NCBI GenBank assembly: GCA_013399305.1
Contig: VXAI01000246.1
Span: 1,006,979-1,070,978 of the forward strand
Reading direction: 5' to 3'
DNA: 64,000 nucleotides
Source: Rostratula benghalensis
Lineage: Eukaryota; Chordata; Aves; Charadriiformes; Rostratulidae
The notes under the pieces were generated by a model. It searched no databases, had not been told where the DNA came from, and saw nothing but the letters and a program-made list of their open reading frames with translations. Made by a program: the position numbers and the translations under genes. Of this stretch, positions 35,766 to 47,995 are shown piece by piece. Numbering within the stretch: the stretch's first letter is position 1; each line of letters starts with the position of its first letter.

Positions 35766-38700
35766 CCCGTAGTGGGGAAAAAAAACCCCAAACCCACCCA
35801 CCCTCTGAAAAACACCAAGTTTGAACCTCAGCACTGTGTAGAAATCTGCACTTACTGGACTCGCTGGGTTCTAGCAGACATGAAACACAACCCCTTGGGA
35901 AAATCTGTGTATTTGAGTGGCATTGCTAATGTACACACAGGCACAGTAGTTGTTATTTCAGATGTGGGCCTGCTCCCTCTGATTCTGCACTGTTTTAATC
36001 TGAATGCATCAATTCTGTTTCCCCACCGTTTAGATCAGCCTAGAGTCAGTCTAAAGCAGCCATACTTTAGTTTAAATCATTCAGGAGCTCCTAGTTTTAA
36101 AGAAAGAAATGTATAGCAGCACATTTCAGCCTTGTAGCACAACCTTCACCAACACTTCACAGGCTTATTTGGAAGATCTTAATTTACAGTCTTGATGCTC
36201 TTGCAGTCTCCATGCCCAGGCAAGCTGACGTTTGACTTCTGTACCTCTGCCTTCCTGCAGAAGCCACACACCAGATAATGTGATCAAATCAAAACTACTT
36301 TCCATACAATTATAAAACATAACAGGCCACAGGAAAAAAAATGTAAAACTTCCAAAGCAGCTCAAAGCTAATTAATTTCTATTACTAGTGAAAGAAGAAC
36401 CACTTAACGTGTCTTTTCTTATTTAAATTACCATTGACAGCACCTGCTTTTTTTTTATTCTTGGGAAATCCTGCTACAATACTAGTTAAATTATGTAAGA
36501 CTGTAGAATTTATGAAGATAAGGCAATTACCATTACAAAAACAATTCCAGGTTACAATTTATGGTGAAAAGAAAAGAGTTATGATACTCTGTTAAATCAT
36601 TCAGTGATGCATTACATCCTTAGTTAATCCTTCTAGTTGTGAAAATTTAGGGCTAAATGGTGTCGTTGTGTTCAGTAATTAATTATTTTGTTTCATTTAA
36701 TGCATACTTCAATCATTCTGTTAAGGAATAATGCAAATTAAAGAAGAGCAAATGCACAAGCCCGGGTGGCAACCTTGTAATAAATATCAATGGCCAACAG
36801 GAGGCAGGAAAAATGACTAAAACCCCAGCAACATCAGAAGTAAATTTTTGTTATGAAAGTAGAAGGTGTCTCCTGGTACCCTGATGTTCTGGCCTCTTTC
36901 ACAAAACAGAGCTTATTTAGAATTTCCTGCCTGATCTCTTCTTACAGCAAATCCAAACACCTCTGTAAAAAACAACAGGCTTGGAGTCAGAGCTGCTAAC
37001 CTGTCTGTCCTGTACACATTGCCCATCCACAAATGGAACCACGTTCCACACACCAGATACAAGTAAAACAACTGGACTTTGTTTAAACAGGCTCTGCTTC
37101 CAGACTTTAAAGGAAAAGGACTTTCCAGATTCGTCTTGATACATTTTGAGAGACAAAACGCACAATTCGGTAAAGCTTTGATTTCTTTTCAGAGGAATGG
37201 CAGAGGAGAAGTCTGGTTGGAATTATGATTGTTGGGTTTCATTGGGGTGTTTTTCTCTTCCTGTCCCAGACTCTTCCTCCTTCAGAAAATAAAGTCTGGA
37301 CTCCAGAGGCAAGTGGACCAACAGATTGAGGCATAAGACCACGGACATCCACGGCCCTTTAAGCTGAGCATAAATCATGGTGGTTGGACAGCCAGAAATA
37401 TTTACAAACTTCATACAAAAGCAGCTTTTCCTTCATTCAATTTCTGTTTAAAAAGGAACAGACAACAAAATGCATAAAGCACCTTCTCTATTTTTCCCTG
37501 AAAGAGTCCAACAGCTTGGGTCTGTATGGCCACACAACCAACCAACCTAATCCACAACAAACATCCAGGGAAAAAAAAATAATAAACCAGCAAACAATGA
37601 CATTCTCTAGAAAAAAGCAACAATAATAATCTGTAGATCTCAAGGCAATTTGAAAATATGAATTAATTGGGGAAGAACATATTTTTATTTTGTAAAACAA
37701 AAAAAAAAACAACCAAAACCAACCAAGTTTATTTCTTTTTATAACCGTTCATGTCCAAAGGCAACCCACACAGCCATCTGAAACTGGTTCATGCACAGCA
37801 AAGGTGGTTCTTCAGTAACTACTCTCCCAGCTGCAATCCCTTTCTAAAAGGATCTGCCTCTTACAAAGATTTTGTGAGCGCAGCACACGTGTGCATTGGG
37901 AACTGTATGAGGTCATATACACATCACGGGGAGCTGGGGGGTGGGCAGAGAAAAGAAATATATATATATTCTCTTGACTTTCAGCTATAGGTACAGGCAA
38001 ACAGCTATTCTTTCTCTTCAGAACCTCTCTGAGTGACAGCACTCATTCGATTTGGGAAAACTTTACTCCCAGAAGAGGAGAAGCAGATCACGGTCTCTCC
38101 CATTAATATGCTGCAGGGTCGTGCCTCGGAGCTACAGAAGCCACAAGGATCAGGGAAATCCAAAAACTGCAGAGTGGTGAGACAGGAATACAAGAAGGTA
38201 AAGCAACACGCTGGAAATAGTATCATCAAAACCCCCATTCACCACCGACAGCTCAGCAGATTAATTCCAGGTGTTTGCAAGAGTATGGGGGTCTCCTGTC
38301 CAACCTCCACACCCAAATAAAAATGTAGTTACGATGCCTTCTCAATCCCTCCCTGTCCCTGCTCGTAACAACTGTGTGAATTTTAAAAAAAAACCAAAAC
38401 AGTGTGGACAAGTGAGTGCCAGTCATAACTTCCTTCAAATGTGTCCTGCAAGCTCACTTGGAACATTTTTCCTTAGAGACAAGGATTAGCAGGGTAATCT
38501 TTCTCTCTGAAGGCTTCTCATAAACCCTCAGCATTATTTCAGTGCAGCTTTTCTGATATGAATAAATATGCTACACAACAATAGACTTTCAGGATCAATT
38601 CTCCAAAGTTCTATGAGCATTTATGCTACGAGACAAAGATATTTCAGTAATTTTCACTATAAGAGAGCCAGAAAGCACTTTCTACCTTGTTTTTATTCCC

Positions 38701-39206
38701 CAGCCTCAAAGCCAGACTCTCTTAGCAATTTATATAGAGCAGGCCAAAGGAAAGGAAAATCTAAATTATTTTTGAACAGTCTAAAAATTTCCATAGCAAT
38801 GCTCTAAGCTTCACTTGTGCACCTGCCACTGTGCAAATAATTAGGTATCTTCATATTTGCTGTTTCTGGCAATAGATGGATTAACTCTGCACGGGATAAA
38901 AAAGGCAGATTCAGAAATCTGTTGAAGCACACACAGATCACACCAGCTCTTGCTGAATGCCCTTGGCCTGCTGCTTACCTATCGCTATCAACGTGATGAT
39001 ACCCACACATCCTCTTATAAACCTACCTCCCCCCAAACCTGGCCAAGCTCACACTGCATTAAGGTAAGGGGCCAGGAAAATAAACTGAAGCGTTAACAGT
39101 TGATAACATAAAATATTGGGTATATGAAGCTAAATTATACCGATTTACTAAATTCTCACTAATTCCTCGTACTTGTTCACAAAGGCGAATGGACACAAGG
39201 CAACCC
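35766..39206. other. Non-coding tract up to the assembly gap
   Basis: No gene is supported. Contents: ordinary DNA at 35770-36350, a CNE-like block at 36360-36830, A-rich low complexity near 37571-37580 and 37700-37720, a short (TA)n at about 37957-37970 and mixed DNA to the gap. Short frames on both strands have no recognisable domains. Confidence 0.65.
36360..36830. promoter_or_regulatory. Candidate conserved non-coding element with octamer
   Basis: Repeat-free AT-rich block with GCTAATTAATTTC near 36367, CCATTGACAGCACCTGC near 36431, AGTAATTAATTATTTTG near 36675, an exact octamer ATGCAAAT at 36731-36738 (ATAATGCAAATTAAAG) and ATAAATATCAATGG near 36781. Combined ATTA and octamer sites suggest a neural or developmental enhancer type, by inference. 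Confidence 0.4.
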
Positions 39207-39666
39207 NNNNNNNNNNNNNNNNNNNNNNNNNNNNNNNNNNNNNNNNNNNNNNNNNNNNNNNNNNNNNNNNNNNNNNNNNNNNNNNNNNNNNNNNNNNNNN
39301 NNNNNNNNNNNNNNNNNNNNNNNNNNNNNNNNNNNNNNNNNNNNNNNNNNNNNNNNNNNNNNNNNNNNNNNNNNNNNNNNNNNNNNNNNNNNNNNNNNNN
39401 NNNNNNNNNNNNNNNNNNNNNNNNNNNNNNNNNNNNNNNNNNNNNNNNNNNNNNNNNNNNNNNNNNNNNNNNNNNNNNNNNNNNNNNNNNNNNNNNNNNN
39501 NNNNNNNNNNNNNNNNNNNNNNNNNNNNNNNNNNNNNNNNNNNNNNNNNNNNNNNNNNNNNNNNNNNNNNNNNNNNNNNNNNNNNNNNNNNNNNNNNNNN
39601 NNNNNNNNNNNNNNNNNNNNNNNNNNNNNNNNNNNNNNNNNNNNNNNNNNNNNNNNNNNNNNNNNN
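39207..39666. other. Assembly gap (460 N)
   Basis: An uninterrupted run of 460 N. Long predicted frames over 39059-39775 exist only because N is not a stop. The sequence at the right edge (39667-39690, 'CCTGAGATTCTGTGATTTTG') is a CR1 3' tail, so at least part of the gap is probably a plus-strand CR1. Confidence 1.
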
Positions 39667-39691
39667 CCTGAGATTCTGTGATTTTGTAACC
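39667..39691 (+). mobile_element. CR1 LINE 3' tail at gap edge
   Basis: 'CCTGAGATTCTGTGATTTTG' directly follows the gap and equals the terminal bases of the copies at 6004, 13693 and 15930. The body of the element would lie in the gap. Confidence 0.85.
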
Positions 39692-41839
39692 CAGGAGCAA
39701 GGGCAGTCTATACTTGCTCCACAACATGCAGAACTGCACTTCACTGCAGGCTGAAATAAACATTTTCAACTTCACTCACAAAGGCTTCAGCTTTATGCTT
39801 TGCCAAGGTAATAAAAATGCAGGGAACTGCATGGCCAGGCAGAAGATCCTTCTTTCCCACCAAAGCAGACAGCATCACGGCCAGCATACCCCACTGCATT
39901 GGTCACCTAGAACATCCTAGAGAAGTCAAGAAGGTGCAAACAAAAATGTATTAAATGAAGCATTGCGCTTAATTGAAAGACTAATTTCTAAAATTCCTGC
40001 TTTGATCACTTCGGTTGCGATTGGACAGACCCTAAGAACACACCCAAACCCTAAGCTGGGTTTCAAGGGAAATGAGGAGGTTGCTGTTTTCCACCAGGAG
40101 GGTGAAACTATAAAAGCCTGCTGTGCTGGCATGACTTTTACTTGAAGATATTAATAACATGTCAGAGGATGGGATGTGCTGAATTCTAAATACTCATTTC
40201 TCCTCTATGAATCTGCAACATCACTGTTTAGCAAAGCACAAACCTGCAACTGTGCTGAGTCCTTCTGCAGCACCCTACGATGGACAAGGCTTCTGTTCCC
40301 AATAAGGTGACAAAGCTCATTGGCAGTAAAAGTCCAGATGTACTGCTTTATCTATGTACTATAATCTTAAAATCAGTTTTTTTCCTTATTGTTTCTAAAT
40401 TCCAACAGAAACTAGAGTACAATCTGGTGCATATCCTCTCGAGCTGGCATGTCTAAATCATTCACAGACCCTGCACAGACACTGCCACTATTTCCAAATT
40501 CAGTTACTAATGTGGGCCAGATATTTCTAAAACACATAAAGAGGGTTTCTCTCCTGTCCTTTGAGTTCTACACGATGCACTTTAGTGCAAGAATCACACA
40601 GATAGGTCAATAAGATAGAGAACCTAGACCAAAAGTACCACGTGCCTATCAATTCTCTCATGTCCTCCAACAACTAACTTTGGCTAAAATGAATAATATT
40701 CTACAATTGTTATTGACTTAGGAGTAATTTTAGAAAATTACATGTAAACAAAAATTGCAGTACTGGTCCAGTCTGGATGATGGTAAATGTTGTGGCAGTC
40801 TGCAAACCCAGATGGGAAGTGCAGGGGAAAGGAAGAAAATTGAAAAAAAAAAACAAACCCCACAAACATAGAACCCACAAACCCACAGAGAAGATAATCA
40901 ACAGATTCCTTCTCCAAGATGAGCCTCACAGGGCAAAGGAAATGAACGTTGGAATTTCAGATTTAATCCATTCCTGAAGCAGGAAGAGCAATCACTTTGG
41001 CCTTAACCTCAGCTTTGAAAACGCTGTTTTGCATACATGCTGTTTCAACATTTCTGGGTTGCAATTCAGCATCAAAGAATCAATATTCAAGCCTCTTCCC
41101 CTTCAGCCTCCCTGACACACTGGACTGAATTCCACCTTCTACAAGAGCGCTGACACCATTTGAAAGTGAAGAATAAATTTTGCATATCTCCATGTCTTAC
41201 AGAACAGCTTTGTGCCATACAGATGATATATTTTGAGTTTTTGCAAGTCGCTAGCATGTGCACACCTACAGACCTGGATCCATTCTTTTGACTGGAGTGA
41301 ATCCTTCCCGTGCTTCCCAGGCTGGAAGAGGGCCATAGTACACAAATTCTACACACACGTGAAAATCCAGGCAGTGATACAATTTACCACGCCAAGAAAA
41401 AAATTTAGGTGACTCAAGTAACAGTCTCTGCAGACTTTTCTTCAGCAGGCTTTTTGAGAGGGTTTTCTAAACCTCTGGTGCAGCAGAACCTGCCCTGATA
41501 AGAAATCCAAAGATGATCTGCTGTTTTAAAACTGATTTCTGGCACAACAATAGGCATGTAGCACCCTTTTACAGCTGGCACGTGCTGGAGGCAATCTGCA
41601 AATACCTATTTCCATGAAAAATTACTTCATCTTCATACAGATAAGCTCTTTGCTATCTAGAATGCTGCTGTAATGTTCAAACCTCAACGGGGAGTTCATT
41701 AGCAGAAGATCTGCATAACAGGAACATACCTGAACGTATATTTGGACAGGTCTAAACCAGACAGAATTTATCAGCTCTGGTTTTTTAACAACAACTTCTC
41801 AAACACACAGAGAAAAGAAACCATTAAGGGAGTAAGATT
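39692..41839. other. Non-coding tract
   Basis: No gene, strong CNE-like block or clear repeat is seen. A9-A10 runs occur near 40842. The frames here (at most about 90 codons) overlap and resemble no family. Confidence 0.7.
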
Positions 41840-42012
41840 TCCTTCTGGAATTGAGGGGCCCAAAATTGGACACACTATTCCAGATGGGGTCTCACCAGGG
41901 CCGAGGAGAGGGGGAGGAGAACCTCTCTCCACCTAAAAACCACAGCCCGGGATGCCATGGGACTTCTTGACCACAAGGGCACAGAGCTGGCTCATGGCAT
42001 TCATGGCATTCT
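41840..42012 (-). mobile_element. CR1 LINE internal fragment, antisense
   Basis: Antisense CR1 landmarks appear in order: 'TTGAGGGGCCCAAAATTGGA', 'GGGGTCTCACCAGGGCCGAG', 'GGGATGCCATGGGACTTCTT' and 'GACCACAAGGGCACAGAGCT'. This part lies upstream of the usual 3' end, and the terminal repeat is absent. An exact 9-bp tandem (TCATGGCAT, 41992-42009) sits at its far end. The first half matches the window's opening bases. Confidence 0.85.
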
Positions 42013-45000
42013 CTTTATGGCACTGCTTCTTCCTTGTTTCCAGTGTTGGTACAGACAAGAATCATCAGACTAGCTTCCAAAAGGCTTGGGATTCTGCAGG
42101 AATGGGCCCGAGCTGAGAGGACAGATGGTGAGAGGCAGTTGGAACACTCCACTCTCAAAGAGATGAATTACCACTCTTGCCTCCTGTGAGTAGTGGCCCA
42201 CAGTGGAGCAGGTTGCAGTATAAGATGTTGTCCAGTACAAGTCATTAACGAAGCCAATTTTCCCTTCGGTGTTAACAAGTCTTTTGGAACTCACTGCATG
42301 GCCTAACTGAAAATAAAATGTTGTATATGGGGACATTTCAGCAAAGATTAAGCCATTGCAGAAAAAATATGACAGCGTCTGGCCAGAACAAGAAGGAAAA
42401 AATTGAGTTGGCTACCTTAGAGTACTTTCTTTTCCCAACACTCAGGACATCTGCAACAACACTGAAGTGTTTTGTCACACATGAACCTCACATCATAGAC
42501 TTGTAGCCACGCTCCAGATTCCACATCTGTCCTTGCAGCTTCCCCAGTTCTGGGTTTCCCAAGGGACAGAAGAAAGGTGCAGGAGAAAGCCATTTTGACA
42601 CAAAATCTCTGGAAAGCTTCCTTAGGAAAATCCACACAAGTCAAGCACTGTGTTTCTACACAGGAAATAAAATAGCATGTGGCCAGAAGATTTTACTTCT
42701 CATTCTGCAGGCTGGGCTAAGGTACCCAACCCTACTGCAGGACCTTCTACGCGCCAAGTGCGTGTCTGCAGCTGAACCTGCACTGCAAGGTCTCTTCCCA
42801 GCCAGGCTGACTTTGGCTCCCACTCTGAGAACTGAAATGCTCCTGGTACTCTCTACCACCACCACAGGTCTCTGGACGAGCTGCTGCAGACCTTCCTGGA
42901 ACAACGCTCAGCCTTCCCATGGAGGACAAACACAGCTGAGCCCAGACAAGGCAGAAGGCGGAGCTCATCACCAGATCTTCTTGTCACTACAAAATTTTGA
43001 CATCAGTGACTAACACGGGGGGGGGTGTTTGTGGAATATTCATTTCCTAATGAAACCATTTTCCTAAATCAGCGGAATTTCCACCTCATTGTAGGACTAC
43101 ACCTCTTTGCAGAACAGCCCTTACTTATCACAGGGTCTCTGACCCCCCAGCCTGCAGGAGCTACTGCGTGTGGTGCTGCCCCATGGTTCCCCTCGGCGGG
43201 ACTGAAATAGTTAAGGTCACACCAGAGTGGTGCTATGTAAAGGAGAAATTTCCCTGTCCTTGCCTAAGTGAATGGCTGGGATTAAACTGACAGCCCACCT
43301 TAGTGATGGTGGAATAATTGGTTGTTCAGCTCTGTCCTTGTCAGCGCTCTGACAGTTCTGCAGATGTCCTGCTCAGCTCTCCAAAGGTTAGCCTCAGCTG
43401 GAGTTGCTGTTCATTAATCATTCCTTCCTGACAGGACTCAGAGCAGCCCACATCTGCCACTCTGTCCCCCTCAATCCCTGTCGCACCCAGCTTGTGTGTA
43501 ATCACTGCTGGTTTTCTTAAGAGGATACTCTGTGTGGGAATATACATTTAACCACGAGACACATGGTGTTGCCTCCTCTCTTGGTAATTCTTTCAAGCAA
43601 AGGGCCAGCAATATGAATTTGGTGCCTTTGTGTCAAACAGTCTGGTACAAGAGCAGCAAAGTGTGGACTGGATGTACAAGAAGTACACAGTATTACAATC
43701 TTCTTACAGTGTGGGTAATGCCCCAGCAATTTTCAGGCTACTATCATGCTCACAGTGAAGATGGAAGGATGTGGTGTTGAAATAACCTTGCCTCGGGTAC
43801 AGGGACAGCAGCAAAGTCCACCTGATGTGGAGGGAGTGGGGAAAAACATCACGCAGTGCTCCCACTGAGCCAGCAGGGAAAGAAAAGCTTCAGCACATCC
43901 TTCTGATCTGGTCCCATTTTCCAACACTGGATCTCTCCGTCTGTCTGCGTACACAGTGGCTGAAAAACCCCTCCACCAGTATTGCTTTAACCTAGGTGAA
44001 CTGGATAATTGTCAGGATTTCCCACACATGACTAATTTTTTTGGATTATTCTGACTGCTTTTATGACCCATAAGATTCACCCACGATTAGTAGGCAGTTT
44101 AGGAAAAAAAAAAAAAAGAAATCAGAGAAAGAGAACTACTAAAATATTTCACAGCAATTTCAAGAATACACACCACCTAATGCCATATGAGCAGTTTGGC
44201 AGCCCTGGACTTTTGATTTGCACCACAAAGAAATGAAAGCAGTTGTAAAGAGCACGGTCTCAACAATCAGTCTCTAAAGTTTGGTAGCTCCATACACATA
44301 GGTTTTAAAAAGAAAAATACAGAACATAGCTACCCTCCCCCAGAGGTCCTGTAGGTTTTATTTTGGTTTAGTTTTGGGTTTGGGGTTTTTTTTATCAGTT
44401 TAACTACTCATTAACACGTGTCCCAGAATAAACTATGCATCTCCTACAGCTGGACAAAACCACAACTGTAGTACTTAGGAATCTTGATTGAATTAAAATA
44501 AACATCAGCACACAGACTGCCAGTGTATTACAGTTGCCAAGACCGTGTAAGAAAGGAAATTATTACCCACTTCACAGTCTTATTACAAGATTGCCCACTG
44601 ATTTTTCTTAGGGTGCTGCTGCTCATATGTGAGTATTGCAGGAACCATCATTTCAAATAATTGATTAACTGTCTAGTCCACCAAGTTGAAAAAGGAACAA
44701 ACAAGGACATTAAGCGATTAGCATTCTGCCTTTTAATTTGCAAATCCTGTCTTCACAGCTAAAAAGCCAAATGCCTCAGGCTCCATCCCAGGCACACAGA
44801 TCCCAACAAGCTTGACAGTAGAAAGAAGGTACTACAGACGGACAAAACTGACGTGCTGGATTAAAGCAATCAACACATTGACCATTAATCACCACTGACA
44901 GCTTTACAGTGCACTGAGAATGGCAGTGGGCCTCTTCCAGAAGTAGCAGCAAAACCAAATTTCAAACTGTTGAGCCAACCCACTCATGCCATTTGGCCAA

Positions 45001-45400
45001 CATAGGAAGTTATAGCTGTGGATCTTCAGTTAAGTCAATTTTAAATTTAGATGAAAAGGAAAAAAAAAAATAAGAAATGGACATTGACTTTGCTAGGGAA
45101 ATGTCAGTCATAAAACCCAGTCTAAGCAACATAATCCAGTATCACCAGAGTCCCCACCACACAGAGCTGTTCTCCCAGAGAACGATAGAAACTTCCCAGT
45201 TCAGCTAACTATGATGCTTTATGGTGCTGCCTCCAATGGATACATCAAATTTAACCACATCAGTAGAGCAGGAGAAGGTATAAGCAAACTGTTCTGAATC
45301 TCTGCAGGACTGAGAGTACCTATCAGTCACCAAAAAGATGCATGCTCCAGTGCTGGACGGCACATTAACGTGGCAAAAACTGTCAGCAGTTTTGTCAGCC
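42013..45400. other. Non-coding tract
   Basis: No gene is supported. The tract has G9 at 43017-43025, an A run near 44104-44117, a T run near 44384 and otherwise mixed DNA. Frames such as 42417-42644 and 42656-42971 (minus) show no domain and no convincing splice context. No clear CNE-like block. Confidence 0.65.
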
Positions 45401-45469
45401 ACCATTGCTGGAGACTGCACAAGGACACACATACAAAGCCTCAGAGCATAAGGGACTAAAACAGATGAA

Positions 45470-46030
45470 GATCAACCCCATTGCTTTAAGAATTACTCCT
45501 GTATGGGCTCTTCTCCACAGAGCCACAGGTCCTGCCAGGAGCCTGCATCTGTACAGGCTTCCCACAGTGTCACAGACCCCTTCAGGCACATCCCCCTGAT
45601 CTGGCGTGGGTCTGGTGGATCTCTGCTCCACCATCAACCTCCATGGGCTGTAGGGGACAGCCTTTCTCATCATATTCTTCACCACAGGCTGCAGGGGAAT
45701 CTCCCCCCTGACACCTGGAGCACCTCCTCCCCTGCTTCTTCACTGATTTTGGTGTCTGTGGAGTTGTTGCTCTCACATATTCTCACTTCTCTCTCCAGCT
45801 GCAGTCACCATTGCACAGGGTTTATCCCCTGTCTTAAACATGTTCTCACAGAGGTGCTACCACCATCAGTGATGGGCTCAGCCTTAACCAGCAGCAGGTC
45901 CCTCAGAGCCAGTGGCTCTATAGGACATAAGGTGAATCTTCTGGCATCTCCTCACAGAAGCCACCCCTGCAGACCCCCCGCTACCAAAATCTTGCCACAC
46001 AAGCCCAATACACAGTATAATGCACTTGCA
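45470..46030. repeat. Unclassified avian-type interspersed repeat block
   Basis: GC-richer than its surroundings, with abrupt texture borders and a 205-codon frame (45503-46120, plus) ending in AT-rich flank. Phrases such as 'AGAGGTGCTACCACCATCAG', 'TGATGGGCTCAGCCTTAACC' and 'ACAGAAGCCACCCCTGCAGA' resemble, from memory, a repeat seen many times in bird assemblies. I cannot assign the family; an LTR-type or LINE-associated origin is possible. The frame is compositional: the protein is Ser/Pro/His-rich without a domain. Borders are approximate, and the left edge may reach 45230. Confidence 0.45.
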
Positions 46031-46539
46031 ACATTGACATATCCAAAGAACACTTTTAGATTCTTAGACTGCAGACAAGTTAAATTACTTTTATTATTGT
46101 GCTCCCTCTACTGGTTCTAAGAAAAACACTGTTGGGAAAAAAAATAAATATCTGCAGAATGATGCTGTTGTCTGTGCTTACCAATACACAAAAAGCTGGA
46201 CACTGGAAATGCCCCAATACCTTGGCTTAAGCTTCTTGACATTCAGAGGAGGAGATGTCTTGGTTTTTCCAAAGACTGACAAAGACAACCCTGAGAGCAA
46301 GGTGCTACCTAATGCCTAGGAAAGGATTGCAAACAGCTGGGGCAGAAAGCTGCTCCACACAGGACACAGTATTAAGACAGCTCAGCACACAGGAGAGAGA
46401 CTGCAGGCGCTTGTGATATCTGCATAGATGGAGCTGTGTGATCAAGACTCCAGAAAGTGTTAAGTGGAAAAAAAAAAAAGTTCCATGATGAAAGGTATCT
46501 ATGTTCAGTAGGTTTAATACTGTCTTCTACTGTCCCTAC

Positions 46540-46678
46540 AGTTCATCCATGGGGAAATTCAAAACTCAACAGGAGAAGGCCTTCCAGCAGCCTGATCCAC
46601 AACTCAGAGCAGGAGAAAATTAGATGGACCAGCTAATTTTCAGAGGTCCATTCCCACCTATGTTATTATGTGATTTTA
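46540..46678 (+). mobile_element. Possible decayed CR1 3' end
   Basis: 'AGAGGTCCATTCCCACCTAT' followed by 'GTTATTATGTGATTTTA' parallels the CR1 end 'AGAGGTCCCTTCCAACCTAA...ATTCTATGATT'. Upstream 'CCTGATCCACAACTCAGAGC' may be remnants. Divergence is high and the left edge is a guess. Confidence 0.4.
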
Positions 46679-47555
46679 CTTTTTTTTTTTAATTGTGTTT
46701 TCTGTTTTGTGGTGTGTGGGTTTGTTTGGGTTTTTTTTTTAGTTGCAATTCATTATTGATATGGAAACTAAAAGCTGAGGAGATTGGGATTTTTTTACCT
46801 ATATTTATCACTAAAAGCTGCAGATCTGCTTCTTGTGTTCAATGGCAGAATTTTTTTCTTCACAGGCAAGTCTTCTGTTTTACAAATTTTATGGAAGATA
46901 ATACGCTTTTTTAACTTCTGATATGAAAACTGGTAACTGACTTTCTACAAAAATAAAGCTGATCTGTCATTCAAAGAGGGGTTAGATGTAATCCAAATTA
47001 CGATCTTTTGGATGGCTATCTAACATCTTGTAGATGCAAAAATGTCATATATTAAATGGCTTGGAAACCATGACAACACTAGCTGTGTAGAGCTCACACA
47101 AGCTCAATCAAGCCATAATCAAGGATTTTCTTACATGATTGTCCATTATCTCCTCCTCAGTCAGAGATGCACATTATAGGAGTAAAAAGATCAGAGTGGA
47201 ATCACCAGTATTAATTACATGCTAGAGTAGATCTGTCTTCCTAAAAGAGCCATCTAAAAGAATTTGGAGGACCTCTAGGACATTCAAAGGAATCTTGTAC
47301 TGATTCTGCACGGGCTGTAAACCAAAATAAAAAGTATTAGCACAAGTCAGTGTTACTGAAGATATATTAAATTCTCATATTTGATGAAGTTCACAATGAC
47401 TACTATGTCCTTCTAATGATGAGAAGGTACCTGAAAACATAGCACACTATATGTGTTTACCATAAAGAATGAAGTTTTAGACTACATCTTTCCTGTGTAT
47501 ATTAGACTAAAAGCTCATTAATAGTAGCACAGTCATTTGAAGCCTGTGTTGAAGT

Positions 47556-47597
47556 TTTTTGTGGTTTTTTTTTTTTTTGTTGTTGTTGTTTGTTTGA
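47556..47597. repeat. Poly-T / (GTT)n low-complexity tract
   Basis: A T-rich run with one GG interruption leads into TTGTTGTTGTTGTTTGTTTG. Confidence 0.9.
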
Positions 47598-47673
47598 AAA
47601 GGCCAAACCTTCTTCAGTCTTATTTACATAAACTTCCTGAAGCAATTCTGGAAGCTCTGATCAAGTTAAGAAA

Positions 47674-47995
47674 GAAGACCTAAAGGGGCTCTAGGAAAGC
47701 TGGGGAGGGACTCCTTATCAGAAAGTGGAGCAATAGGATGGTAATGGTTTTAAACTGGAAGAGGGGAGATTTACATTAAATAACAGAAAGAAGCTCTTTC
47801 TTGTGAGGGTGTGAGACCCTGGCCCAGGTTGCCCAGAGAAGCTGTGGCTGCCCCATCCCTGGAGGGGTTCAAGGCCAGGTTGGAGGGGGCTTGGAGCAAC
47901 CTGGGCTGGTGGGAGGTGTCCCTGCCCAGGGCAGGGGGGTTGGAACTGAATGATCTTTAAGATCCCTTCCAACTCTAACCATTCTATGATTTTAT
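47674..47995 (+). mobile_element. CR1 LINE, 5'-truncated copy of a second subfamily
   Basis: Landmarks in order: 'GCTGGGGAGGGACTCCTTAT', 'TTTTAAACTGGAAGAGGGGA', 'GCCCAGGTTGCCCAGAGAAG', 'CATCCCTGGAGGGGTTCAAG', 'GGAGCAACCTGGGCTGGTGG', 'GGGGGGTTGGAACTGAATGA', 'CTTTAAGATCCCTTCCAACT' and 'CCATTCTATGATTTTATG'. The TTGGAACTGAATGATCTTTAA form differs from the 15930/28177/57440 group. The minus-strand frame 47718-47972 is antisense to it. Confidence 0.97.

Larger units (their letters stand above)
46031..47673. other. Non-coding tract
   Basis: No gene is supported. Contents: A runs near 46138 and 46469, a possible decayed CR1 end at 46540-46678, T-rich low complexity near 46680-46740, AT-rich DNA and a T/GTT tract at 47556-47597. 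Confidence 0.65.

Noticed and set aside
39059..39775. Long open frames (160-238 codons) on both strands
   Set aside because: They run through 460 N bases that cannot encode stops; they are artefacts of the gap.
45503..46120. 205-codon frame as a gene
   Set aside because: The block resembles an avian repeat, the peptide is low-information Ser/Pro/His-rich and the end runs into AT-rich flank.
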